Assembly: GCA_900768845.1 (NCBI GenBank)
Contig: CAAGEK010000065.1
Location: forward strand, 1-64,000
DNA from: Alphaproteobacteria bacterium
GTDB taxonomy: Bacteria > Pseudomonadota > Alphaproteobacteria > CAAGCB01 > CAG-977
Length of the DNA: 64,000 nucleotides
Reading direction: 5' to 3'
The notes beneath the pieces were generated by a model. The model was not told where the DNA came from and made no database searches. It saw nothing but the letters and a program-made list of their open reading frames with translations. Below are positions 15,953-23,288 of the stretch, in pieces (within the stretch, counting starts at the first letter, position 1; each line of letters begins with the position of its first letter). Both the position numbers and the translations under genes were made by a program.

Positions 15953-17401
15953 TTATCGTATAAAAGCGATTTGCGTTGCCACAACGTCCAGCTTGTTCAT
16001 CAAATCAGGCGGTAGCAGAACGTCCAGCCTGTTGCGGTTTGACGCGTTGCGTTCGACTTTCAGGTTTTTCTTGAAATCTTCAAAGTTTTCGACCAGACCG
16101 TTTTCAGCGTGCGTTTTAAACCAAACAATCGCTTCGGCCTTCATCGTCGCGGGCGTCATGACCTTTGCGCCCGTCGCGCCGTCGTCGCCCAATTTCCAGT
16201 TTTGGTATTTTCGGGCGATATAGTTGCGCCAGTCATAGCGCAAATATCCCAAAATCAACGGTACGTTTATGTCCTGATACGCCGTATCCGCCGCGCCCGC
16301 GCTGTTGGTTTTGTATGTCGTGATCGCCTGTTCGATGACCGCCGTTCCGTCCGCCGAGCGCGTAAACGTCGAAATCCCGTCATGCAACAGCAGATTTCTT
16401 TCTTCATCAGTGAACTGCTCTTCGGCCGATCCGGTCATAATGCCGTTTAAAGCGTACCGGAACGGCGCGGCGGGATCGTTTGAAGCATACAAAGCAACCG
16501 TAGCCGCATAAGAGGCCGCAACGCCGTACAAAGGACTTTTCAAACCGTGCGCGCACAGGAGTGTAAGGTGCTTATCGTTCAAACCGGAGCCTTTTTCTCC
16601 TAAAGACGACAGATCGCCGTCAACGGCTCCGAAGGCCATTCCTTCAATCGCGCGCAAAGCTGACCAGCGGCTTTCCAGTTCCGACTTTAAAGCCGAAAGA
16701 GAGGCTCCGTCCGTGTACGGCATTGCGATAAAATTATAGTGGACGTCGCCCAAAACGGCGATCACGTCACCAATGTCCGGATTTGTCTTTCCGCCCGTTA
16801 AATCGGCAATTTCAACCGTAACGCCGGCGGGCAGAACTTCTCCGTCATAATAATTCAAATGAACGGGCATATTGCCGCATTCGCCTTTGTGTTTGGCGGT
16901 CAACGTTACGACGCCGGCCTCTGCCGCCGCTGTTACGGGCAGATCCGCATCGGCGGATATCGCCGTAACCAAAGCCTGCGCAATATCCGACGCCGTGTTT
17001 GCGTTTGAAACGCCCGCTTTGACAACGTAGTCCGCAATATATAAATAGAGTGTGCCGCCTTCCGTCGCCGTTCCGCCGATTGTGATTGTCGCCGTCGCCG
17101 CCGTTGCGGAAGCGGCGTCATTAACGCCAATAGCATATAAATCGGTTACGGCGTTAGCGTTTTTCGCGTCCCTGACCATTCTGGCCAGCATGGAACCCTT
17201 GCCGAACAGCGTTTCACCCTGTTCAACAGAGCTTATTCTTTTAGCCGTCAGCGTTTCAGCCGTGCCGGAAGCCAGCTTTTGTCCGATCAACAGTATTTTC
17301 ATCGGTTGGACGCTTGCGCCCGTAACGGCGTTGTCGGAATTAAATTCACACCACACAAACGGCAGCATCCAGTTATTCGGGATCTGTGCAAAAGAAACCA
17401 T
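15953..17401 (-). CDS. Contractile tail sheath protein
   Basis: 482 aa, the length of the Mu gpL family. N-terminal VSFAQIPNNWMLPFVWCEFN, then PMKILLIGQKLASGTAE, TVNA-like YDGEVLPAGVTV, HYNFIAMPYTD and a C-terminal sheath core (DVLLPPDLMNKLDVVATQIAF). It contracts to drive the tube through the envelope. Confidence 0.92.
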   Translation of the reverse strand: MVSFAQIPNNWMLPFVWCEFNSDNAVTGASVQPMKILLIGQKLASGTAETLTAKRISSVEQGETLFGKGSMLARMVRDAKNANAVTDLYAIGVNDAASATAATATITIGGTATEGGTLYLYIADYVVKAGVSNANTASDIAQALVTAISADADLPVTAAAEAGVVTLTAKHKGECGNMPVHLNYYDGEVLPAGVTVEIADLTGGKTNPDIGDVIAVLGDVHYNFIAMPYTDGASLSALKSELESRWSALRAIEGMAFGAVDGDLSSLGEKGSGLNDKHLTLLCAHGLKSPLYGVAASYAATVALYASNDPAAPFRYALNGIMTGSAEEQFTDEERNLLLHDGISTFTRSADGTAVIEQAITTYKTNSAGAADTAYQDINVPLILGYLRYDWRNYIARKYQNWKLGDDGATGAKVMTPATMKAEAIVWFKTHAENGLVENFEDFKKNLKVERNASNRNRLDVLLPPDLMNKLDVVATQIAFIR

Positions 17402-17563
17402 TTATTTTCCTTTCTTTTCCGTAATTATTTCAACTTCACCGGACATAAGCCGCCGCCGCCAATACGTTGTTAATTCGACGATTACGCCCTTTTCAGGGAT
17501 CGGGGCTTTCGTCGCCGGATCCAGAACGCGCTTTTTGTTGACGGGTTTAATCTTTACCTGCAT
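17402..17563 (-). CDS. DUF2635 protein (Mu gp38-like)
   Basis: 53 aa, short but clearly coding: MQVKIKPVNKKRVLDPATKA followed by PIPEKG and a YWRRRL strand, the DUF2635 pattern. It has RBS GGAGG before ATG 17563. It overlaps the gp37-like stop and ends directly against the sheath start, as in Mu. Confidence 0.85.
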   Translation of the reverse strand: MQVKIKPVNKKRVLDPATKAPIPEKGVIVELTTYWRRRLMSGEVEIITEKKGK

Positions 17564-18098
17564 TTATTCCTCCTAATTCAATGACGTCTTCGGCGGTTAT
17601 TCCCGCGTCGTAATCCGTTTTGCACAACAGAAAATCCGTCAGGTCAAAATCCGGATCGGGTTCGATTTCGACATAAGAAACCGTTTGCAAAGTCAGTTCG
17701 GCCGTGTGGCACAAAATGCCGCAAAACATAACCGGCTGAATAACGGAAACCTGAATGTATCCCGTTTCGTCGGTGGATTTTAAAGAACGTGTCCGAAACG
17801 CCCGCCTGATCGCGTCGATTTTGGCATTGAAAAGGATTTCCGATGCCTCCGCATCGCTTAAGCCCATAAATCCGACAATCTGCCAATCCTGAAACACTTT
17901 GTTTTTTACCGACGTCCAGGCTTCCTCACGAACGCCCGTCCGACGGACGTACCAACCGCAAAGCTGTTTGCCTTTGATGTAAAAATTCTTTAAATTCACA
18001 GGGTCGCGAGCGTAGCGTTCAAACGGCTGGACTTTTCCGATATCGGGAATCGTTGATAACGTTTTAATGATTTCATTTCTGATTTCTTGCGTTTTCAT
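17547..18098 (-). CDS. Mu gp37-like protein (DUF1834)
   Basis: 183 aa. EIRNEIIKTLSTIPDIGKVQPFERYARD and the following strands fit the DUF1834/gp37 tail-terminator-like family. It overlaps the genes on both sides by a few bases, so translation is coupled. Confidence 0.8.
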   Translation of the reverse strand: MKTQEIRNEIIKTLSTIPDIGKVQPFERYARDPVNLKNFYIKGKQLCGWYVRRTGVREEAWTSVKNKVFQDWQIVGFMGLSDAEASEILFNAKIDAIRRAFRTRSLKSTDETGYIQVSVIQPVMFCGILCHTAELTLQTVSYVEIEPDPDFDLTDFLLCKTDYDAGITAEDVIELGGINAGKD

Positions 18099-18607
18099 GG
18101 TTTCGCCGCCTTTTTGATTTCTCGTGCCACTTGCGCCGGAACGACACTTAAAATGCGTTCAACTTGCCCTTTATTTGCTTCAAAAGCCCTTGCGAACATT
18201 TTTGCGCCTTTTGTTCCGTGCGCCTTGATTTTCCAGGCAATCGCCCGCGCGACGGGTTCGACTTCGACAATCGGCAAGCCCAGTTTTTTCAAAACCCATT
18301 CTTTAATCGGTTCTATCGGCGGAAAATGCGGTTTCGTCCCGAGTTCAACGCAAACCGCATAATCAAGCGGCGACGTGACAACTCCCGTCAGGTTGTCAAC
18401 GCCTGAACGATACGGTTTTTGCGCCGTAACGCTTTGACGCAACAGGCCGCTGACACCGAACGGCGTGCGTTCTTTGACTTCGCGTTCCAGCAAGGCCGTT
18501 GCTTTGATAATCGCGCGCGCGCCGACTTTTTCGACGATTTCGGGGGCTTTTTTAAACGCTTCGGCCAATTCGACGGCTCCGGTGATTTCATAAACGGAAT
18601 TTGCCAT
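18095..18607 (-). CDS. HK97 gp10-like virion morphogenesis protein
   Basis: 170 aa from ATG 18607, which overlaps the previous stop (TAATG). ALLEREVKERTPFGVSGLLRQSV and YAVCVELGTKPHFPPIEPI are the hallmark of HK97-gp10/tail-completion proteins. It acts at the head-tail joint. Confidence 0.82.
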   Translation of the reverse strand: MANSVYEITGAVELAEAFKKAPEIVEKVGARAIIKATALLEREVKERTPFGVSGLLRQSVTAQKPYRSGVDNLTGVVTSPLDYAVCVELGTKPHFPPIEPIKEWVLKKLGLPIVEVEPVARAIAWKIKAHGTKGAKMFARAFEANKGQVERILSVVPAQVAREIKKAAKP

Positions 18608-19245
18608 TATTCGCCCTCCCGTCTGATGATGCCGCTCCGTCCGCTTGTGCCCAAACGTTTCACAACGACAGTCGTACCCGCGGCGGCATTTCTTTTGTCG
18701 TCCAACCCCAGATGGTCGCGGTAAAACTTGCGGCAAGCCGTCGCTTGTGCGTGGTAGTTGTTCGCCTTTGACCCGTGTTCCACGCTGTCCGAAGAAATCG
18801 TTGCAGCGATTGATCCCGCATATCCCGCGGCCATGCCGTCCAGCAAAAACGCCGCCGCCCAGTTCGCTACGGCTTCGCGGTCAACAAAGGGGATCGTATC
18901 CTGCGTTTCGGTCAAAACGTGCGGCAAAGTGTATGTGATAACGATCTTGTCGCCCGTTTTTACAAAGCCGTTGATGACGATCTTTTCTGCGGAAACGTCA
19001 AAATCAATACGTGTGCCACCGTCTGTGCGAATGTCCAGAACGCGGGAAAAATCCGCTTGCCAATCTTGCGGCAAAGAAAGAATGCGAAGTCCTTTAAATT
19101 CCACTGTTTCTTTGGCAATGCGCGGCCGATCTGAAGAATACCTGAAAAGGGCAAGCTCTATGGCGGCGGCACGGTCTTCATCAGAAAACCGTCCTTCGGC
19201 ATCAATCGCCAAAATATCCGTCAATTTTTGAATATCCGCCTTCAT
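18607..19245 (-). CDS. Head-tail connector protein
   Basis: 212 aa. Helical N-terminus (DEDRAAAIELALFRYSSDRPR), a central beta region, and a C-terminal helix with AVANWAAAFLLDGMAAGYA, a pattern of phage head-tail adaptors such as Mu gp36-like proteins. Assignment rests on position and length. Confidence 0.65.
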   Translation of the reverse strand: MKADIQKLTDILAIDAEGRFSDEDRAAAIELALFRYSSDRPRIAKETVEFKGLRILSLPQDWQADFSRVLDIRTDGGTRIDFDVSAEKIVINGFVKTGDKIVITYTLPHVLTETQDTIPFVDREAVANWAAAFLLDGMAAGYAGSIAATISSDSVEHGSKANNYHAQATACRKFYRDHLGLDDKRNAAAGTTVVVKRLGTSGRSGIIRREGE

Positions 19246-19264
19246 CGGCTTGCCCTTTCGTTAA

Positions 19265-21133
19265 TTAACCGCCGCTTTGTTGTGTTACGACAGATCCTTG
19301 GAATGCGCGGTAATCAATGACCGCCCCGCCATAGATATGGCGGATTTTGTAAGTGATCTGGTCATTCGTGAACACGCTGCCCGAAGTCGGATTATCTTGA
19401 ACAAACAGTTCGGGTTCTTCGTTGCCGTCCAAAAATCCGATTTCAATGCCGGTGATGTCGGCAGGATCCGCCGCCAGATACCAGTCGTCGGCGTCCGTCG
19501 CATACCAAATCGGAATGATTTCGGGTTTGACCGTCTGGACGTACTGCGGATCGTTGTTCGTGTTGCGGACAAACAGGTTGTAAGCCGTTTCTTCCAATTC
19601 CGGCGGCACCAGTAAGAACGCGGGCGGAATGGACAACACTTCGTTTGAACCGGCTTCTTTTTGTTTCATCATCGCCAGACGACGCGCCGTAAAGCTTGCC
19701 GCAGACAAAGCGTCCGATCCCAAATTGCCGTGGTCGGCGTGGAACAGCGTCTTTGAATCTCCCAGCGTCGGGTTGGAAACAATCAGGTTGAACGCGAATT
19801 TCGACAGCGTTCTTTTCGCCGCTCGCGCCAATTTGACGGGAATCTGACGGATTGCGCCGACGTCGTCGTTTTTAATCATTTCCAGCGTAATCTTTTCCAA
19901 TCCGCCGCGTTTGGAAGCCGAATACTTCGCAACGTCGTCCGTGGGACTGGTTACGGCCGCATACGCCGCCGCTTCGCTGACCGCGGCCAAATCGCCGTAG
20001 CCGCCCATGCGGACGCGTTTTTGTTCGCGGAAATCAGAAACGGGAACAATGCTTGCGAATTTTCGCCAAGCGTCCAGCTGGGTTTTGTTGTTGTATTCTT
20101 TGACCAAACGACGGGTAATGGCGTCGCCCAAAACATTGCTGAAAGACGTTGAAGTCAATGCTTCGGTGAAATTTTCAACGCGTCCCGAAACTTTGGCGTC
20201 GCCCGTCAAATCAATATAGGCTTCCTTGAACGATAACGCCTGACGGTGGTCTTTGTGCCCTTCGTCAAAAAACGCGTCCAAGTGTTCCGAAACCGTTTCC
20301 AGACGGTCTTTTGTAACCGCCGCGCGTCCCGCGCCCAAATCTTTGACGTTTGCTTCCGTGAACTTCGCCAGATAGTCCAACTCATCTTTAATGGCGGTTT
20401 CGACGTCGGCTTCTTTAAAATCCGCCAATGTTTCAAAATGCTTTTTCAGCCGCGCTTTCGCCATGTTCGGCAAAGAGCTGGCGGCAATCGTCGCTTTGGC
20501 GTTCGCACGCGCTTCAACCATTCGGATTTTATCGTTAATCTCCTGCGCCGTAATTGCCGGCGCGGCTTCCTGAACGTTTGTTTCTTCTTTCGTTTCTTTC
20601 TCTTTTTCACTCATTGTTTGCCCTTCTTCACTCACTGCTTCGATAAAGTCGATGATGCCGCCGTTCGCTCCCGGTTCGACGATCAAGTCAACGGATTTGA
20701 CCTGCGTGATTTTGCAGGCTTCGCGAACCGTTTGGCCGTTAATGCGCGCCGGTTTTGCCAAAGCCGCCGCGTCAATCGAAAATCCGAACAATCCCGTCAT
20801 GCCGCCGTCAAACGCTTCACGCAGTTTCACGGCAATCGCGCCGTTCGGTTCGATCAGTTCAAAATCAGCCTGAATTTCTGCCGTGCTTTCAATAAAACGG
20901 GGATTTGCCAACCGGCCGATCAGGTTTCGGAAATCCTTTCCTTTGCCCTGAATATGCTCTTCGTCGGAACGCACCAGAACGCGCACGCCGTCAAACAACG
21001 GCGCGGCTTCGCGCAAGGCGGCAGGGGAATAATAATTTCCGTTTTTGGAAACGCCTGCGGAAATAACGCGGATTTTAAAGCGTTTCGCGCCTTTTTCCGT
21101 TGTTTCCAAAGCCTCCAGAAAAGTCGTATCCAT
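19265..21133 (-). CDS. Prohead protease-major capsid fusion
   Basis: 622 aa from ATG 21133. Residues about 1-165 form a Mu gpI-type prohead protease (RFKIRVISAGVSKNGNYYSP, LVRSDEEHIQGKGKD, FGFSIDAAA). Residues about 330-620 form a Mu gpT-type major capsid domain (DLAAVSEAAAYAAV, FHADHGNLGS, PPAFLLVPPELEETAY). In Mu these are separate genes. An internal ATG at 20614 (MSEKEKETKEE) with an AAGGGC Shine-Dalgarno could also give a separate scaffold-capsid product. Self-cleavage of the fusion is likely but inferred. Confidence 0.9.
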   Translation of the reverse strand: MDTTFLEALETTEKGAKRFKIRVISAGVSKNGNYYSPAALREAAPLFDGVRVLVRSDEEHIQGKGKDFRNLIGRLANPRFIESTAEIQADFELIEPNGAIAVKLREAFDGGMTGLFGFSIDAAALAKPARINGQTVREACKITQVKSVDLIVEPGANGGIIDFIEAVSEEGQTMSEKEKETKEETNVQEAAPAITAQEINDKIRMVEARANAKATIAASSLPNMAKARLKKHFETLADFKEADVETAIKDELDYLAKFTEANVKDLGAGRAAVTKDRLETVSEHLDAFFDEGHKDHRQALSFKEAYIDLTGDAKVSGRVENFTEALTSTSFSNVLGDAITRRLVKEYNNKTQLDAWRKFASIVPVSDFREQKRVRMGGYGDLAAVSEAAAYAAVTSPTDDVAKYSASKRGGLEKITLEMIKNDDVGAIRQIPVKLARAAKRTLSKFAFNLIVSNPTLGDSKTLFHADHGNLGSDALSAASFTARRLAMMKQKEAGSNEVLSIPPAFLLVPPELEETAYNLFVRNTNNDPQYVQTVKPEIIPIWYATDADDWYLAADPADITGIEIGFLDGNEEPELFVQDNPTSGSVFTNDQITYKIRHIYGGAVIDYRAFQGSVVTQQSGG

Positions 21134-21144
21134 TCCCGCGCCCC

Positions 21145-21366
21145 TTATTTTTTCAAAACGTGTTTGCGTCCGTCGCAAGTCACGACGACAACGTCGTTTT
21201 CCCGTTCGGCAAAAGACAGCACGTCACGTTCGGCAACGCCTTTGCGCCCGATGATTTCAACCTTGTTGTCACGCAGAATTTTTAAAACGTCTGCTTTGCC
21301 GATGCGAACGGAAACCTTTTTTGCTTCCGCTTCATTTTTCGGCGCTTCGTTTTCCTTGTTTGCCAT
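21145..21366 (-). CDS. Small phage head-operon protein
   Basis: 73 aa from ATG 21366 with an excellent AAGGAGG. The N-terminus is Lys/Glu/Ala-rich and disordered (KENEAPKNEAEAKK); the rest is a small beta/alpha unit (VSVRIGKADVLKILRDNK) ending GRKHVLKK. Not recognised. It precedes the protease-capsid gene by 11 bp. Confidence 0.65.
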   Translation of the reverse strand: MANKENEAPKNEAEAKKVSVRIGKADVLKILRDNKVEIIGRKGVAERDVLSFAERENDVVVVTCDGRKHVLKK

Positions 21367-21441
21367 AACGGCCTCCTTAAAAGTTCTTGCATTTTGCAAC
21401 CGATAAGGACACCATAAGGCATTCGGGAATCGTTCAAAATT

Positions 21442-21459
21442 GTGTCATTTGTCAGGGGG
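21442..21459. promoter_or_regulatory. Shared 18-bp motif, copy 1
   Basis: GTGTCATTTGTCAGGGGG at 21442-21459 is repeated exactly at 28881-28898. Both copies lie at the 3' edge of an AT-rich cargo module and upstream of structural operons. On the minus strand CTGACA could act as a -35 element, but no good -10 follows. Confidence 0.5.
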
Positions 21460-21487
21460 AAAGCGTTTGTTTTTTATGTTTAAGCCA

Positions 21488-21518
21488 CAAAAAAAAGCCG
21501 CTGAACGCGGCTTTTTGA
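21488..21518. terminator. Terminator after PanT-like gene
   Basis: AAAGCCGC pairs with GCGGCTTT across TGAAC, with A-run and T-run on the two flanks, so it can work in both directions. It closes the PanAT-like operon. Confidence 0.8.
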
Positions 21519-21528
21519 AAGGTTTTGG

Positions 21529-21942
21529 CTATTTATCTGAAAAGAAATATTGCAAGGCTATCTTCCAAAGACCGAACACTTCGGCTAAAGAACCTATAAT
21601 AAACGTAATTACAGATCCCTCACTGAAGTTTAGTTTACCTAAACCAATACAAACGATTATACCCCCCGAGAAAACCAACCAACCTACAGCTACCCAAAGT
21701 AACCATTTGGATAAATATTCTCTTTTTTCCGTTCTCTGTTTTTTTATTCTTAAATCCTCGCGCTTGCTTTCAAGTTCACAACGGGCACTTTCTTCTTCAT
21801 ATGAAGCTGAAGATATAGTTTCATAGGTTGTTTTATCCTGATCAACGATAACAAGCGATTCATTTAAAAGGGAGGTCGCGCGGCTGTAACTCTGTTGAGC
21901 TATATTGAAAGATTCATTTTTCAAATTCTCAGTTTCTGACAT
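21529..21942 (-). CDS. Two-TM putative PanT membrane toxin
   Basis: 137 aa from ATG 21942, which overlaps the Panacea gene by 14 bp. The N-terminal half is helical and charged (a coiled-coil-like region around YEEESARCELESKREDL). Two transmembrane helices follow (YLSKWLLWVAVGWLVFSGGI and SVITFIIGSLAEVFGLW). Panacea proteins neutralise diverse toxins, some of them membrane-active, so this is the probable toxin. AT-rich compared with flanking head genes. Function is inferred from topology and pairing. Confidence 0.55.
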   Translation of the reverse strand: MSETENLKNESFNIAQQSYSRATSLLNESLVIVDQDKTTYETISSASYEEESARCELESKREDLRIKKQRTEKREYLSKWLLWVAVGWLVFSGGIIVCIGLGKLNFSEGSVITFIIGSLAEVFGLWKIALQYFFSDK

Positions 21943-22384
21943 TAGCAGGCGTCCAAACTTTTTCATATTCTTCACGCATATCCCTTTCAGAAATTTCATT
22001 TGATATAAAGGGATTATACCTTTTTTTCCACGCCGTTCCATCGCGATGCGTCAATCCGACCAACTGCCAATCACGCAAATCTTTCGTTGCTTCGGCAATA
22101 CCTGAAATAAAGCCATATTCTTCTTCTGAACATTTATGTTCTGCTGTATCAGCCAATGCAACAGGTTGTATCGGCATTGAACCGTATATTTTAAACCGAT
22201 CATACACGTGCCGAACGACAGGCCCGTACCGCCATGCTTCAATCGTGTCTTTAAACAGCAATTTATTGCGCAGGCCCAATGAAAAAACCTGCGCGATATA
22301 AAGTAACTTTTGAATTTCAAGGTTTGTTGCGCTCCAGTTTCTCTTTTCGCAAAAAACCTTTGCTACTTTGAAAACGTCACACAT
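21929..22384 (-). CDS. Panacea (PanA/GepA/SocA-type) antitoxin
   Basis: 151 aa. NLEIQKLLYIAQVFSLGL, LFKDTIEAWRYGPVV and HVYDRFKIYG are diagnostic of the Panacea domain, which serves as a chaperone-like antitoxin in many TA pairs. RBS GGGAG precedes ATG 22384, and TACAAT about 30 bp upstream is a plausible -10. It is translated before, and overlaps, the two-TM gene. It lies inside the head gene cluster of the prophage, so it is cargo rather than a structural gene. Confidence 0.88.
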   Translation of the reverse strand: MCDVFKVAKVFCEKRNWSATNLEIQKLLYIAQVFSLGLRNKLLFKDTIEAWRYGPVVRHVYDRFKIYGSMPIQPVALADTAEHKCSEEEYGFISGIAEATKDLRDWQLVGLTHRDGTAWKKRYNPFISNEISERDMREEYEKVWTPANVRN

Positions 22385-22618
22385 CTTTTTTCTCCCGCCT
22401 TGATGACTTCATTTTATTGTATCATCTTTTCTTTGAAATGGGAATCTCTCCGACACCAGTCAAGCGATTCGATAAATTTTTATAAGATAATTATACAAGT
22501 TGAAAGGAAAAAATATATTGTTTTCTAAAAATCCATTTAAAACATCGAAGTTAAACGGGTATTAAACGGGGCTGTGTGCGTTTTGTGGATAAAGACGCAA
22601 AACCATAGCCAAAAAATA
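22385..22618 (-). promoter_or_regulatory. Upstream region of PanA-like gene
   Basis: About 230 bp of AT-rich non-coding DNA. On the minus strand GATACAATAAAATG gives a likely -10 (TACAAT) about 30 bp before the start codon. No operator symmetry was obvious. Nothing else is seen here. Confidence 0.4.
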
Positions 22619-22650
22619 ACAAAGCCGCTTTATGCGGCTTTATTTTCGGT
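22619..22650 (-). terminator. Terminator upstream of PanA region
   Basis: AAAGCCGC/GCGGCTTT hairpin followed on the minus strand by TGTTATTTTTT. It ends transcripts from the minor-head/toxin module (22665 and upstream) before the PanAT-like operon. Confidence 0.75.
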
Positions 22651-22664
22651 TTTTGAAAAATCAA

Positions 22665-22886
22665 TTATTTGCGATCTTCCAACGCCTGATCGCATTGATA
22701 AACGATTTCGTCCCAATCCGAGCAACAGCCTTGATCTTCCACCTCTTGGCGGATTGCGCGCAGGGCGGCGAAACACTTTTTTATTTTTTCACGGTAGAAG
22801 TTCATCGATTCAACGGGCAGGATTTCATAGCCTTTCTTGGGTGAAGTGATGATAAGATAACGGTTAAACGGTAATCTGATTTTCAT
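22665..22886 (-). CDS. Small hypothetical, possible immunity protein
   Basis: 73 aa with AAAGGACGGACA before ATG 22886. MKIRLPFNRYLIITSPKKGY is followed by a helical, Cys-containing acidic part (CCSDWDEIVYQCDQALEDRK). Not recognised. It is the first ordinary gene after the toxin-tip array, where immunity genes usually sit in polymorphic toxin loci; that role is inference only. Confidence 0.5.
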   Translation of the reverse strand: MKIRLPFNRYLIITSPKKGYEILPVESMNFYREKIKKCFAALRAIRQEVEDQGCCSDWDEIVYQCDQALEDRK

Positions 22887-22945
22887 TGTCCGTCCTTTTC
22901 ATTCATCTTGATTTTTCCTTTCATCGGTGCCATTCTAATAAGAGA

Positions 22946-23049
22946 TAGGCGGTCATGCTTGGAAAAGTAGTCGGATAGCTGCCAGGTTTTTCTTTAGTGA
23001 TAAAGGATCACCCATGCTGGGGACGTTACGCACCCCCCGTGACCGCCTA
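22946..23049 (-). ncRNA. Structured element A after orphan toxin tip
   Basis: 104 bp closed by a perfect 10-bp stem (TAGGCGGTCA / TGACCGCCTA). Inside, TGCTTGGAAA-G-AGTCGGATA-C--CCAGG is shared with element B, followed by a small hairpin (CTTTA-GTGA-TAAAG) and a GCRCACCC tail. The closing stem and hairpin differ in sequence from element B yet remain paired, which is covariation-like evidence for a folded RNA or a hairpin DNA site. The orphan tip's stop codon lies inside the stem. Strand is not certain; the minus strand is assumed because the genes are there. Confidence 0.5.
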
Positions 23050-23190
23050 TAATTTTCCTTTGAGCAATTCATAAACTTCTGTGTCCTCTAAGTTATGTCT
23101 TAGTGTTGCTCCCGCCGTGACGATCCAGTTTCTTGTTTGGGCATTGTTTCCTTGATTTTTCCTTTTTAAAGGTTTTATAATTAACTTATT
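23047..23190 (-). pseudogene. Orphan PBECR-like toxin tip
   Basis: The frame after element B reads RKNQGNNAQTRNWIVTAG, then LEDTEVYELLKGKL and stop. It is clearly related to the end of the full toxin gene (KNAKRRNWIITAGK, LEDKNVYETLKGK). Only about the last 40 residues exist and there is no start codon or RBS of its own, so it is a displaced 3' module, as seen in orphan-CT arrays of polymorphic toxins. A frame beginning at 23271 crosses element B but is not credible there. Confidence 0.65.
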
Positions 23191-23287
23191 GGGGCAGTCT
23201 TGCTTGGAAAGGAAGTCGGATAACAACCAGGCTCTTCGTAAGAAGAGTCGATGTAGCGGAGAGTCGCGCACCCGCCTTGACTGCCCC
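23191..23287 (-). ncRNA. Structured element B after toxin gene
   Basis: 97 bp beginning 2 bases after the toxin stop. Closing stem GGGGCAGTC / GACTGCCCC, conserved core TTGCTTGGAAAGGAAGTCGG, internal hairpin CTCTTC-GTAA-GAAGAG, and tail GCGCACCCGCC. Same architecture and core as element A (about 27 of 33 bases in the core) but different paired stems. Function unknown; it could be a regulatory RNA, an mRNA 3' end, or a recombination site. Confidence 0.5.
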
Positions 23288-23288
23288 T

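Noticed and set aside
20246..21406. 386-aa plus-strand ORF
   Set aside because: Shadow of the protease-capsid gene; composition rich in Arg/Phe and no domain.
23047..23271. 74-aa ORF starting upstream of the orphan tip
   Set aside because: Its first half is a translation of structured element B; only the tip part has homology.
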